From: Candidatus Protoclostridium gallicola
GTDB taxonomy: Bacteria > Bacillota > Clostridia > Christensenellales > Pumilibacteraceae
Length of the DNA stretch: 64,000 nt
NCBI GenBank assembly: GCA_904387375.1
Contig: CAJFLE010000008.1
Coordinates: forward strand, 1-64,000
Direction: 5' to 3'
The notes beneath the pieces are model-generated. The model ran no database searches. It was not told the origin of the DNA and saw only the letters and a program-made list of their open reading frames with translations. How positions within the stretch are numbered: position 1 is the first letter of the stretch; each line of letters opens with the position of its first letter. Below, one piece after another: positions 46,153 through 54,836 of this stretch. A program made the position numbers and the translations under genes.

Positions 46153-47031
46153 ATGTTTACGTTGACATCGGACAGCGCGATAGACGTGTTCCGCGCAAGA
46201 GCGGACGAGCTCGGTATCAGAATCATTCCCCTGACATACACCGTCGACGGGGTGACGATCGAGGATTTCGCATCCGGAGAGGACGAATACAAAAAATTCT
46301 ATGACGACCTTAAAAACGGCTCCATGCCGGTCACAAGCCAGATCAACCCGTTCGCGCACGAGGAGTTCTGGGAAAAGGTATACGCCGAGGACAAGCAGGA
46401 CATCGTGCACATCACGCTGTCAAGCGGTCTGTCGCAGACTTATACTTCGGCGTGCAAGGCCGCCGAAAGCTTTATGGAGAAGCATCCAGGCGTACACGTA
46501 TACGTCGTCGACTCGCTCGGCGCGACGCAGGCGGAGGCGCCCGTATACGAAAAGGCGATCGAACTGCGCGACAGCGGCGTAAGCGCCGCGGATGCCGCCG
46601 AAGCGCTCGCCGTATACCCCCACCGCATACAGGTATACATCATCGTCGACGACCTCTTCCACCTCAAACGCGGCGGACGCATAAGCGCGGCAAGCGCGGT
46701 CATGGGCACGATGATAGGAATCAAACCCATCATAGTGTTCAACGAGGAAGGCAAGCTGTGCGTATACAAAAAGCCGGTCGGCTGGAAGAAGGCGCTCAAA
46801 ACCGTGCTCGACCACATCGAGGAGTATTGCACCGACCCGGCGAACAAAAAAATATGGATCGCCCATGCGGACGCGCTCGACAAGGCGGAGGAAGCGAAAG
46901 CCGCTATCGAAAAGCGGTTCGGTTCGAAGGTGCAGATCGGCTGGATAGGCCCGGTCATCGGAGCGCATATCAACCGCGGCACCGTCGGCATACTTTTCGA
47001 AGCCAACAGCAGACTGAATATCAAGGCGTAA
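46153..47031 (+). CDS. DegV-family (FakB-like) fatty-acid-binding protein
   Basis: The 292-residue protein matches the DegV fold: TLTSDSAIDV at the start, the TSQINPF motif, LSSGLSQTYTSA, and the second-domain signature LKRGGRISAASAVMGTMIGIKPII. Members bind a fatty acid; FakB proteins present it to the kinase FakA for phospholipid synthesis. No fakA gene is near. It stands alone between a promoter and a terminator. Confidence 0.94.
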   Translation: MFTLTSDSAIDVFRARADELGIRIIPLTYTVDGVTIEDFASGEDEYKKFYDDLKNGSMPVTSQINPFAHEEFWEKVYAEDKQDIVHITLSSGLSQTYTSACKAAESFMEKHPGVHVYVVDSLGATQAEAPVYEKAIELRDSGVSAADAAEALAVYPHRIQVYIIVDDLFHLKRGGRISAASAVMGTMIGIKPIIVFNEEGKLCVYKKPVGWKKALKTVLDHIEEYCTDPANKKIWIAHADALDKAEEAKAAIEKRFGSKVQIGWIGPVIGAHINRGTVGILFEANSRLNIKA

Positions 47032-47092
47032 AGTTTCAGGCGCGCGGACGCCATGCGCAGATACATGTAAAATCAATTAAAAAACAAACGGG

Positions 47093-47133
47093 CAAAGTCG
47101 ATTTCGGTACAGTGCGGAATCGACTTTGTTTTT
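47093..47133 (+). terminator. Terminator of the degV-family gene
   Basis: CAAAGTCGATT pairs with AATCGACTTTG, with T5 after; about 60 nt after the stop. Confidence 0.88.
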
Positions 47134-47221
47134 CGGAAAGAAATATTTGCGCCTTTATATTTCCCGCTCACAAGAAGCGGATTATGCGCCGGGGCACGCA
47201 ATGACGCCACGGCGTACCACC

Positions 47222-47491
47222 TTACGAGTCTTTCCCGGTCTCATCCGCGTGCAGAAATTTGCGCCGCGTGGCTTCCCCGCCCCGCAGATGCCGCTCGGCA
47301 AGGTTGCGTTCGAGCACGCACCGCACCTCGGCCGCCAATGCCGGGTCGATCGCCGCCAGCCCGTCCGTCACGTATTTATGCACCGTGGATTTTGCCATGC
47401 CGAAAACTTCCGCCGCCGCGCGCACCGTCGCGCCCGTTCTGACTATGTACTCCCCGAGCGCCGCCGCCCGATCCCCGCGATTCTTTGCCAT
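47222..47491 (-). CDS. spoIIID: Stage III sporulation transcriptional regulator SpoIIID
   Basis: The 89-residue protein shows the SpoIIID pattern: GEYIVRTGATVRAAAEVFGM, AKSTVHKYVTDGLAAIDPAL, then VLERNLAERHLRGGEATRRK. It is a DNA-binding regulator of mother-cell genes during sporulation, so the organism probably forms endospores or descends from spore formers. The start at ATG 47491 is chosen by similarity; a TTG at 47518 would add nine residues. SD is poor. Confidence 0.95.
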   Translation of the reverse strand: MAKNRGDRAAALGEYIVRTGATVRAAAEVFGMAKSTVHKYVTDGLAAIDPALAAEVRCVLERNLAERHLRGGEATRRKFLHADETGKDS

Positions 47492-47505
47492 AGTCCTATA
47501 TATGA

Positions 47506-47536
47506 AAAAATCCGCCAAAATATGACGGATTTTTCG
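47506..47536 (-). terminator. Terminator of prs
   Basis: AAAAATCCGTC pairs with GGCGGATTTTTT in the minus direction; about 30 nt after the prs stop and just before spoIIID. Confidence 0.85.
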
Positions 47537-47564
47537 CTATGAGATACTAAAATACAGGGTTTTC

Positions 47565-48536
47565 TCAGTCGTAAATCGTGCTGATGGGAGAATCGCTGAA
47601 CACGCTCTCGATACCCTTCGCGAATATGGGCGCGACGGTGAGCGGCACGAGCTTGGACAGTTTGAAGTCCGCGGGGCGCTCGATGGTGTTGAGCATGAAA
47701 AGTTTCTCTATGTACGAATTTTCCAGACGTTCGCACGCCGGACCGGACAGCACGCCGTGGGTGCAGCAGGCATATACTTTCTTTGCGCCGCCCACTTCGA
47801 CGAGCGCTTTCGCGCCCTGCGTGATGGTGCCGGCGGTATCGATCATATCGTCGACTATGAGGCATACCTTGCCCTTGACGTCGCCGACTATGTTCATGAC
47901 TTCCATGACGTTGGCCTTGGGACGGCGCTTGTCCACGATCGCGAGCGGAGTGCCGAGCTTCTCCCCCATTCTGCGCGCGCGGGCGACGCTGCCCACGTCG
48001 GGAGAAACGGTTATAAGCTCGTCGTTGGCCATGGCGTCCTTGAAAAACTGCTGACGCTTGATGGCGTTGCCGAGAATGGGAATTCCGATGAGGTGATCGA
48101 CGGGGATATTGAAGAATCCCTGTATCTGATTGGCGTGCAGATCCATGGTAAGAATTCTGTCGGCGCCCGCCGTCGTGATCATATCGGCGACGAGCTTGGC
48201 GGTAATGGGATCGCGGGGGCGCGCCTTTCTGTCCTGACGGGCATAGCCGAAGTACGGCATGACCGCGGTTATTCTGCCCGCGCTGGCGCGTTTAAGCGCG
48301 TCGATGATGACGAGCAGCTCCATAAGGTTGTCGTTCACAGGGTACGACGTGGACTGAATCACGTAAGCGTCGCTGCCGCGCACCGTTTCGCTGACGTGTA
48401 CGGCGCACTCGCCGTCCGAGAACTTGCCCACTTCGAGTTTGCCGAGCGACAGCCCGAGGCAGTCCGCTATTTCTTTTGCAAGGTTGGGGCACGCGCTGCC
48501 TGCGAATAATTTGATCTGGTTACCGTGTACGTTCAT
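47565..48536 (-). CDS. prs: Ribose-phosphate pyrophosphokinase
   Basis: The 323-residue PRPP synthase has the class I signatures PYFGYARQDRKARPRDPITAK, DLHANQIQGFF and the PRPP motif VCLIVDDMIDTAGT. It makes PRPP for purine, pyrimidine, His and Trp synthesis. It lies 19 nt after the glmU-like gene, as in Bacillus. Confidence 0.98.
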   Translation of the reverse strand: MNVHGNQIKLFAGSACPNLAKEIADCLGLSLGKLEVGKFSDGECAVHVSETVRGSDAYVIQSTSYPVNDNLMELLVIIDALKRASAGRITAVMPYFGYARQDRKARPRDPITAKLVADMITTAGADRILTMDLHANQIQGFFNIPVDHLIGIPILGNAIKRQQFFKDAMANDELITVSPDVGSVARARRMGEKLGTPLAIVDKRRPKANVMEVMNIVGDVKGKVCLIVDDMIDTAGTITQGAKALVEVGGAKKVYACCTHGVLSGPACERLENSYIEKLFMLNTIERPADFKLSKLVPLTVAPIFAKGIESVFSDSPISTIYD

Positions 48537-48555
48537 TTCTTATCTCTTTTCCTTT

Positions 48556-49671
48556 TTAAAAAGTCGGTTTTTCTTCTTCGCTGCGAGTAAAAGCGTTATT
48601 TCCCCAATTTTCTTTTATTGCCTGTCTGCCGCGTCCGATCGCGAGTCCGCCCGCGGGTACGTTTTCGGTGATGACCGAGCCTGCCGCGATAAACGCGCCG
48701 TCGCCTATTTCGAGAGGCGCGACAAGCGTGGCGTTGCTGCCCACGAACACCTTTTTTCCCAGCGTTATGCGGCGCTTCTTTCTGCCGTCGTAGTTGGCGA
48801 ACACGGCGCCCGCGCCTATGTTGCAGCCCTCGCCTATCTCGGCGTCGCCGACGTACGCGAGGTGGCAGATCTTACTGCCCGCGCCGACGCGGCTGTTCTT
48901 TATCTCCACGTGATTGCCTACGCGCGCCCCCGCGCCTATCTCGGCGCCCGTGCGCAGGTGGGCGTAAGGCCCCACCGACGCGCCGCCGTAGACTATCGCC
49001 CCGGTGAGAGTGCTGCTCTTTATGTCCGCGCCGCTCTCCACCACCGACGAATCGATGACGCAGTGCTCGCCGATATGCGCGCCCGAGCGGATTATGCTCC
49101 TGCCCTTGATGGCGCAGAACGGCTCTATCTTGACGCCCGGCTCTATGACCGCGTTGGCGCCGATGAACGTCGAATTCGGATCCACTATTTCCACGCCGCG
49201 CTCCATGAAGAAATACACGATGCGGGAGCGGAGTATGTCCGACGCGTATGCGAGCTGGTTATAGCTGAACACGGTCACGAAATCGTCGTCGCCCGGCGTG
49301 ATTATGCGGTCGGTATATATCTTGTCCGTCGTTTTCGCGTAATCGGTGCGGATAACCCAGCCGCGCGGCAGGCGCATGACGTTCATGTTCTCGCGCTTGA
49401 AGCGCGCCACCGCCTCGCTGACCGCGGCGTACGTGATCAGAGGCGTGTCCGAGTAAAGAACGACGGTGATCGGGCGGGCGTCGGACAAATGAGAAACAAC
49501 GACGGGCAGCAGCTCGTCGCCTTCCGTATAGTCCACGCTTTCCGTATCCATTCCGCGCATAGCACAGCACACCCACTGCTCGAGTGTGCGTCCGAAAAGA
49601 TCCGTATCCGGCGAGGGCTTGTTGTCGCCGCGCCTGGTGCGCAGCACCAAAACTTTCACGTCGTCGTTCAC
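48556..49671 (-). CDS. GlmU-like glucosamine-1-phosphate acetyltransferase with a reduced N-terminal domain
   Basis: The protein has 371 residues from GTG 49671. The C-terminal two thirds are a left-handed beta-helix with GlmU acetyltransferase motifs: GPYAHLRTGAEIGAG, the catalytic His in SKICHLAYVGDAE, and FANYDGRKK. The N-terminal 130 residues keep a Rossmann-like pattern but lack the LAAGxGTRM nucleotidyltransferase loop, and the protein is about 85 residues shorter than bifunctional GlmU. It can therefore probably acetylate but not uridylate. The GTG is chosen because an upstream ATG (49728) lies before the promoter. It precedes prs, the usual glmU neighbour. Confidence 0.88.
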   Translation of the reverse strand: MNDDVKVLVLRTRRGDNKPSPDTDLFGRTLEQWVCCAMRGMDTESVDYTEGDELLPVVVSHLSDARPITVVLYSDTPLITYAAVSEAVARFKRENMNVMRLPRGWVIRTDYAKTTDKIYTDRIITPGDDDFVTVFSYNQLAYASDILRSRIVYFFMERGVEIVDPNSTFIGANAVIEPGVKIEPFCAIKGRSIIRSGAHIGEHCVIDSSVVESGADIKSSTLTGAIVYGGASVGPYAHLRTGAEIGAGARVGNHVEIKNSRVGAGSKICHLAYVGDAEIGEGCNIGAGAVFANYDGRKKRRITLGKKVFVGSNATLVAPLEIGDGAFIAAGSVITENVPAGGLAIGRGRQAIKENWGNNAFTRSEEEKPTF

Positions 49672-49677
49672 GCTAAT

Positions 49678-49706
49678 ATTATATGTTTTAACGAAAAATA
49701 AGTCAA
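49678..49706 (-). promoter_or_regulatory. Promoter of glmU-like/prs operon (leaderless layout)
   Basis: Minus strand TTGACT (49706-49701), 17-nt spacer, TATAAT (49683-49678), 6 nt before the GTG start codon; no SD. Confidence 0.82.
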
Positions 49707-49724
49707 GTAAAAAACCGCTTCGGT

Positions 49725-50243
49725 TCAACTTCCGTTCTGCAATATATTACCTGTTTCGCTTTCCGTCTTTTTCTTTCGGCGCGCCTTGAAAAAATCGGTG
49801 AGCAGTTTGGCGCACTCGCATTCCATCAGCCCGCCCTCCGTTTCGGCGCGGTGGTTGAAAACGGAGTTATTTGCCAGGTTCATGACGGTGCCGGCGCAGC
49901 CGAATCGCCTGTCGTAAGCGCCGTAGCGCACCCGCTTGATGCGCGACAGCACGACGGCTCCCGCGCACATGACGCAGGGTTCCTTGGTCACGTACAGCTC
50001 GCAGCCCTCGAGGTTCCAGTGCCCCAGCTTTTTGCCCGCTTTGCGCAGCGCGACGATCTCGGCGTGCGCGGTGGGATCGCATGCGGTAGTGCGCACGTTA
50101 TGCGCCCGCGCGATTATTCTGCCGTCGCACACGACGACGGCGCCGACGGGAACCTCGCTCTTCCCCTCGGCTTTTGCCGCCTCTTTCAGAGCGGCGCGCA
50201 TGAATTTTTCTTCATCAGTTTTGCCAGCACCAGCGGCAGCCAT
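49725..50243 (-). CDS. tadA: tRNA-specific adenosine deaminase TadA
   Basis: The 172-residue enzyme makes inosine at position 34 of tRNA-Arg(ACG). It has the zinc motifs DPTAHAEIVAL and EPCVMCAGA and the typical KFMRAALKEAAKAEGKSEVPVGAVVV start. ATG 50243 is preferred because homologues have about 12-15 residues before the FMRxAL motif; this overlaps the M14 gene by 58 nt. ATG 50201 would overlap by 16 nt. Confidence 0.94.
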   Translation of the reverse strand: MAAAGAGKTDEEKFMRAALKEAAKAEGKSEVPVGAVVVCDGRIIARAHNVRTTACDPTAHAEIVALRKAGKKLGHWNLEGCELYVTKEPCVMCAGAVVLSRIKRVRYGAYDRRFGCAGTVMNLANNSVFNHRAETEGGLMECECAKLLTDFFKARRKKKTESETGNILQNGS

Positions 50244-51031
50244 AGATTCCTTTCCTCTCCGATAAGATCGCTTTCGTCCAGCGGATGCGAATGTTTTTCG
50301 CTCACCGTTTCTATCGTAAGCGCTGGTATGCCCAGCGCGCTCACGCACCAGTCCTTGTACCCGCCCGCGCTGCCGAGGTCGCCGTGCACGAGCCTGTACC
50401 TCAGCCAGTCCGCCGCGGCCGCAGCAATCGCGCGGTCGCGTTTCAGCCGCTCGCCCGTCTGCCCGAACTCGTAATACACCTCGCGGCCGAGCGCGTGATA
50501 GCTCACCGTCAGCACCGGCCGCACCCGGCGGGTAAAAGCGGCGAGCGCGCGCGTTTCCGGCTCGCTCTCCGGGCTGTAACCGACGAACGAGGACGGAGCG
50601 GGTTCGCGCACGTTGCCGGCGCCCCTGCCCCAGCGCGCGTCGAAATTGCAGTTCAAGTCCACGCCGCGCAGGTTGGCTTTCCACAGGCGCACGTCGCCGG
50701 CCAGCGCTCCGACGGAGTCGGCGTAATCGGGGAACGCGCCCGTGCCCGACTGCGCCAGCGTGCAGCCGTCCGGGTTGGTCATGGGCAGAAAGTACACGCC
50801 GAGAGGCAGCCGCTCCCGCATGAGAAAGCGTATCTGCCGCATGACGAGCACCGAGGTCACCCACTCGCGGGCGTGAATGCCGCCCTGCACTATAATCTGT
50901 CCTCCGTCCTTGGGACCGAGGCGGACGTACACTATATGCTGCCCGGCCACGGATCGGCCTATGCTGCCGCATTCCGCGCCCTGCCGGCACAGCGCGCAGA
51001 CGTCCCTGCGCAGTTCGTTATAGGTATACAC
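50186..51031 (-). CDS. M14-family zinc carboxypeptidase
   Basis: The 281-residue metallopeptidase has the zinc ligands HAREW (His, Glu) and the later His in TVSYHALGREVYYEFG, the NPDG motif, NCNF, and the catalytic Glu in ALTIETVSEK. No signal peptide is seen, so it probably acts in the cytoplasm, perhaps on peptidoglycan peptides as related M14 enzymes do; this is inferred. The start is GTG 51031; no SD is seen and TATAAT lies 5 nt upstream. Confidence 0.88.
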   Translation of the reverse strand: MYTYNELRRDVCALCRQGAECGSIGRSVAGQHIVYVRLGPKDGGQIIVQGGIHAREWVTSVLVMRQIRFLMRERLPLGVYFLPMTNPDGCTLAQSGTGAFPDYADSVGALAGDVRLWKANLRGVDLNCNFDARWGRGAGNVREPAPSSFVGYSPESEPETRALAAFTRRVRPVLTVSYHALGREVYYEFGQTGERLKRDRAIAAAAADWLRYRLVHGDLGSAGGYKDWCVSALGIPALTIETVSEKHSHPLDESDLIGEERNLWLPLVLAKLMKKNSCAPL

Positions 51032-51071
51032 ATTATATTATAATGCGCGGTTTGCCGTGAAATGCTCCGTT

Positions 51072-51521
51072 TTATTTGTGATACGCCGAACCTTCGGTTA
51101 TGGTAAAGGCGCGGTACAGCTGTTCGGCGGCAATGAGCCGCATGAGCCGGTGCGGGTACGTCATGCGCCCGAAGGATACGACCGCGTCCGCGGCTTTGCG
51201 CACCTCGTCGGTGACGCCGCGGCTGCCGCCTATTATGAACTGCACTTTTGGCGAGCGCAGATACGCGCCGTCAATCAGTCCGGCAAACTCCTCGCTCGTC
51301 AGCGCTTTGCCGCGCAGATCGGCAAGCACGGTAAACCCGTTCATCTTCGCAAGAATGGCGCGGCTCTCCTCCGCAGCCGCTTTGCCGTCGTCGCGGCAGT
51401 CGGGAATTTCGGTCACGGTAACGTCGCAGTACCGCCCCAGCCGCTTGACGTACTCGGCTATGCCGTCTGTAAAATATCTTTCCTTTATGCTGCCCACGCA
51501 CAGCAGTTCCAGCTTTTTCAT
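51072..51521 (-). CDS. rlmH: 23S rRNA (pseudouridine(1915)-N3)-methyltransferase RlmH
   Basis: The 149-residue SPOUT methyltransferase has the knot motif FIIGGSRGVTDEV and ends with LMRLIAAEQLYRAFTITEGSAYHK, the RlmH signature. It methylates pseudouridine 1915 in 23S rRNA. ATG 51521 overlaps the upstream stop by 4 nt (ATGA). Association with a YycJ-like gene is as in Bacillus. Confidence 0.97.
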   Translation of the reverse strand: MKKLELLCVGSIKERYFTDGIAEYVKRLGRYCDVTVTEIPDCRDDGKAAAEESRAILAKMNGFTVLADLRGKALTSEEFAGLIDGAYLRSPKVQFIIGGSRGVTDEVRKAADAVVSFGRMTYPHRLMRLIAAEQLYRAFTITEGSAYHK

Positions 51522-52516
51522 GCGCCCAGTCCCGTCACCAGACGGCTCACCCACATGATGAGGCAGATGACCGCGCCCACGATGAACATTATCGTACCGG
51601 CGAGCGTACCGCCGTCGTCGGCGTAGTTCTCGAAATCTTCCGTCCTGCCCGTGTGAGGTTCGGGCGATTCGGGTTCCAGCCCGCCGAACCTGCGTCCGAC
51701 GAAACGTATGACCAGCGCCGCCATGACCGCGAGCGCTGCGGAAACGGCGATGAACACGCCCCGGCCCCAGCCGCTTGCGAAAATGCCGTTGATCCAGCCG
51801 GACAGCGCTCCGTCCACGGCGGGCACCGAGAGCACGATGCCTATCGCGTTATTGAGCGCGTGCATGATGATCGCGGGCACTATGGAGCCGAAACGTATGG
51901 TAACGTATGCCAGCGCGCAGCCGAAAAAGAACTGGTAAACGGTCTGCTGCGGGTTCATGTGTATGAGCGCGAACATAAGCCCGCTGACCGCGACCATGAA
52001 CGGTATGCGCAGACCGCGCTTCATCGTTCCGCACACGGCAAGCGACGACAGCACGCTGCCGCGCAGCAGCAGTTCCTCGCACACCGGAGCGGCAAACACG
52101 GTGCGCACAACAGCGAAAACAATCGCCAGCGCGCCGGCCATGGACACTATACCGCCGCCGGCATATCCCAGCGACGAGAGCATATAGTTGAACGCGAGCG
52201 CGAGGCCTTCGAACCCGACGACGCACACTACGGTGAGAACCGCCGCGCTCACGACGCCGCGCACTGTCGGTTTCGCGAACGTATACGTCATGCGGCTGCC
52301 CAGATTGCGGGCGGGCAGCAGCGCCGCCACGAGGAAGCACAGCTGTATGAGGATATTGAAAAGAAAGCTCACGACCTCGTATACGGCGGAGCCTTCTTCG
52401 AGCGCGCCGACGGCAAACGAATAGATTACGGTAACGACGAGGAACGCCGCCACCGCGCCGACGTACGAGAACCCGCCTTCGACGGCGGAATATTTTTTGA
52501 GTAGTTTGCCGCTCAA
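51518..52516 (-). CDS. CPBP-family intramembrane metalloprotease
   Basis: The 332-residue polytopic protein (about 8-9 segments) has the CPBP/Abi motifs EELLLRGSV, FALIHMN and HALNNAIG, which hold the metal and catalytic Glu. Members include prenyl-protein proteases and bacteriocin-immunity proteins; the substrate here is unknown. ATGA overlaps link it to the genes on both sides, so MBL, CPBP and RlmH are translationally coupled. Confidence 0.92.
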   Translation of the reverse strand: MSGKLLKKYSAVEGGFSYVGAVAAFLVVTVIYSFAVGALEEGSAVYEVVSFLFNILIQLCFLVAALLPARNLGSRMTYTFAKPTVRGVVSAAVLTVVCVVGFEGLALAFNYMLSSLGYAGGGIVSMAGALAIVFAVVRTVFAAPVCEELLLRGSVLSSLAVCGTMKRGLRIPFMVAVSGLMFALIHMNPQQTVYQFFFGCALAYVTIRFGSIVPAIIMHALNNAIGIVLSVPAVDGALSGWINGIFASGWGRGVFIAVSAALAVMAALVIRFVGRRFGGLEPESPEPHTGRTEDFENYADDGGTLAGTIMFIVGAVICLIMWVSRLVTGLGA

Positions 52517-53274
52517 ACCTCTATCACCTCCGACATTTCGCTCTGCACGGCGACCGTAATCTCGGCGCTGCCGGCGAGATTATACTTTTTCAGCGCTCCG
52601 CACGCAGCGGTGAGCGCCGCGTCCGGCGTATTGTTCTGCTCGGACAGATGCCCCAGCATGATATGTTTTACGCCCCTGCTTGCGAGATAAGCCACGCATT
52701 CGGCGCTCGCCTGATTGGACAGGTGCCCGCGGCAGCCCGCGATGCGCGCTTTGAGATATTCCGGATAACAGTAATTGGCGCGGAGCATGTCCGGGTCGTA
52801 ATTGGACTCGATGAGCACCGCGTCCGAATCGGATATGGCTTCGAGCGTGCTTTTCGGCATTATGCCGAGGTCGGTCACGACGGTGACCTTGCTGCCCTCG
52901 CTGTAAAAGGAATAGCCGAAGCAGGGCACGTCGTGCGACACGGGAAACGCGGACACCGTGATGTCGCCTATGCACACGTCGCCGCTGAATTCTTCGCGCT
53001 CGCCCTCCGCCCTGCCGGCGACGCCGGAGTGCAGAATACGGTTGTAATGGAGAGCGGCCCCGCGCTTCATCGCCTCGGGGACGTAACGGAAATGGTCGGA
53101 ATGGGTGTGCGTGAGAAAAATGTCCCGCGTGTCCGCGGCGCCGAGCGCCGCCAGCGCGGACGAAACGCGCCGCGGAGATACGCCGAGATCGACGAGCAGC
53201 GACGTGCGGTTGCTGCCCACGAATATGCAGTTGCCCTTGCTGCCGCTCGCTATGCTGCAAATACGAAGTGCCAT
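52513..53274 (-). CDS. Metallo-beta-lactamase-fold hydrolase, YycJ/WalJ-like
   Basis: The 253-residue protein has the metal-binding HTHSDHF near residue 56, FPVSHDVPCFGY, TDLG and LGHLSEQN motifs, and the start ICSIASGSKGNCIFV of the YycJ family, proposed 5'-3' DNA exonucleases or cell-wall coordination factors. It heads the MBL-CPBP-rlmH-M14-tadA gene series. ATG 53274 has no SD and lies 8 nt from its -10 box. Confidence 0.92.
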   Translation of the reverse strand: MALRICSIASGSKGNCIFVGSNRTSLLVDLGVSPRRVSSALAALGAADTRDIFLTHTHSDHFRYVPEAMKRGAALHYNRILHSGVAGRAEGEREEFSGDVCIGDITVSAFPVSHDVPCFGYSFYSEGSKVTVVTDLGIMPKSTLEAISDSDAVLIESNYDPDMLRANYCYPEYLKARIAGCRGHLSNQASAECVAYLASRGVKHIMLGHLSEQNNTPDAALTAACGALKKYNLAGSAEITVAVQSEMSEVIEV

Positions 53275-53282
53275 ATATGCGT

Positions 53283-53327
53283 ATTATACCAGCGTGCGTT
53301 GACTTTGTCAAATGCGTGTGGTATAAT
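53283..53327. promoter_or_regulatory. Mirror-symmetric divergent promoter pair
   Basis: Minus promoter: TTGACA (53311-53306), 17 nt, TATAAT (53288-53283). Plus promoter: TTGACT (53299-53304), 17 nt, TATAAT (53322-53327). Both share the exact centre at 53305, so the -35 boxes are one base apart (TTGAC-TTT-GTCAA) and the -10 boxes form ATTATACC/GGTATAAT. The polymerase sites overlap completely. Confidence 0.88.
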
Positions 53328-53333
53328 CTCGTT

Positions 53334-54164
53334 ATGTATAAGTGCGAAGAGATTACGGAAAAGCTGGCGGCGGGCATAGACGCCGCGCTCAAAAAAGTGG
53401 ATCCCGACGTCGTGCGGCTGCTCGAAAAAGCGCGCGCGGAAGAGGACAACGAGCGCGCGGCATGGGCTCTCGACCAGATCATAGAAAACGACAGGGTGGC
53501 GGAATGCACGGACAGCTATCCGTGCCAGGACACCGGCGTGGCGATGCTGTTCGTCACGGTCGGGCAGGACGCGGCCTTCGACGGCAGCCTGGAAGAGGCG
53601 CTGCAGGAAGGCGTGCGCCGCGGCTATGCCGAAGCGCGCAAGTCTATCGCCCACCCTCTCACGCGGCTGAACACGGGCGACAATACCCCCGCCGTCGTGT
53701 ATTACGAGCTCGTCCCCGGCGCCGGACTGGACGTGAAATTCCTTGCCAAGGGCGCGGGCAGCGAGAACATGGGCGGCGTGCGTATGCTCACCCCGTCCAA
53801 AGGCAGGGCGGGAATAATCTCCGCCGTGACCGAAATCGTAAGGGAAGCGGGCGCCAATCCCTGCCCGCCCATACTGCTCGGCGTGGGCGTGGGCGGCACC
53901 ATGGACAAGGCGGCGCTGCTCAGCAAGAAGGCGCTGCTCCGCAGGTGCGGCGAGCCGAGCGCAGACGCGGAAACCGCGGCGCTCGAACGCGACATTCTCG
54001 AGGCCGTGAACGCGCTGGGCATAGGCGCGCAGGGACTGGGCGGACGGCATACCGCGCTCGCATGCGCGGCGGAAACGGCTTATACCCACATAGGAATGCT
54101 GCCCGTCGCGGTGACGGTGCAGTGCCACAGCGTGCGGCACGCGCACATGACTTTCGGAGAATAA
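53334..54164 (+). CDS. Class I fumarate hydratase (tartrate dehydratase-type), alpha subunit
   Basis: The 276-residue subunit carries the [4Fe-4S] ligands in YPCQDTGVA, NPCPPILLGVGVGG and VTVQCHSVRHA, as in two-subunit class I fumarases of anaerobes. With the beta subunit it interconverts fumarate and malate; L-tartrate is an alternative substrate in relatives. ATG 53334 lies 6 nt after TATAAT, fixing a leaderless start; an in-frame ATG at 53268 is upstream of the promoter. Confidence 0.93.
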   Translation: MYKCEEITEKLAAGIDAALKKVDPDVVRLLEKARAEEDNERAAWALDQIIENDRVAECTDSYPCQDTGVAMLFVTVGQDAAFDGSLEEALQEGVRRGYAEARKSIAHPLTRLNTGDNTPAVVYYELVPGAGLDVKFLAKGAGSENMGGVRMLTPSKGRAGIISAVTEIVREAGANPCPPILLGVGVGGTMDKAALLSKKALLRRCGEPSADAETAALERDILEAVNALGIGAQGLGGRHTALACAAETAYTHIGMLPVAVTVQCHSVRHAHMTFGE

Positions 54165-54167
54165 AAC

Positions 54168-54683
54168 ATGCGGACTTTCGGAATAACGAACGATTACGAT
54201 ATAACTTCGCTGCGCGCGGGCGACGCCGTGACCTTTTCGGGCGCCATATACACGGCGCGCGACGCGGCGCACAAACGGATGACCGAGGCCGCCGCGGCGG
54301 GCAGCCCCCTGCCCTTCGATATCCGCGGCGCGGCGATATACTACGCCGGGCCCACTCCCGCGAGAAGCGGCGAGATCATAGGCTCGTGCGGACCGACCAC
54401 GAGCGCGCGCATGGACGACTATACGCCCGCGCTGCTCGACCTCGGCCTTAAAATAATGATAGGCAAAGGCAAGCGCAGCCCCGCCGTCGTCGAGGCGATG
54501 AAGCGCAACAAGGCGGTATATCTCATCGCCGTGGGCGGAGCCGCCGCGCTCATCAAAAGCCGCGTGACCGCGTGCGAGGACGTCGCCTACCCCGACCTCG
54601 GCTGCGAAGCCGTGCGGCGGCTGACGGTGAAAGACCTCCCACTCCTCGTCGCGATAGACTCCCGCGGCGAGTCCATACTCTGA
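54168..54683 (+). CDS. Class I fumarate hydratase (tartrate dehydratase-type), beta subunit
   Basis: The 171-residue subunit matches the C-terminal domain of class I fumarases: GDAVTFSGAIYTARDAAHKR, YYAGPTP, GSCGPTTSARMD and MIGKGKRS. It starts 3 nt after the alpha subunit. The split into two genes is normal in Clostridia. A terminator follows at once. Confidence 0.94.
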   Translation: MRTFGITNDYDITSLRAGDAVTFSGAIYTARDAAHKRMTEAAAAGSPLPFDIRGAAIYYAGPTPARSGEIIGSCGPTTSARMDDYTPALLDLGLKIMIGKGKRSPAVVEAMKRNKAVYLIAVGGAAALIKSRVTACEDVAYPDLGCEAVRRLTVKDLPLLVAIDSRGESIL

Positions 54684-54691
54684 AGCATGAA

Positions 54692-54715
54692 AAACGGCAG
54701 CCGACGGCTGCCGTT
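54692..54715 (+). terminator. Terminator of the fumarase genes
   Basis: AAACGGCAGCC pairs with GGCTGCCGTTT, 8 nt after the stop; short T-tract. Confidence 0.85.
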
Positions 54716-54780
54716 TGATTTATGCGGTCTTATTCGCGCAACTGTGTAAGAACTGCAAAGATTCCGACAAAAAAATGCAA

Positions 54781-54809
54781 TTGAATAAGCTCGTCCGGTG
54801 TGGTATAAT
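54781..54809 (+). promoter_or_regulatory. Promoter of the GH2 gene
   Basis: TTGAAT (54781-54786), 17-nt spacer, TATAAT (54804-54809); AAAGGGGA precedes ATG 54837. Confidence 0.75.
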
Positions 54810-54836
54810 TATAGAAAAAGCAAAAGGGGATCCGAT

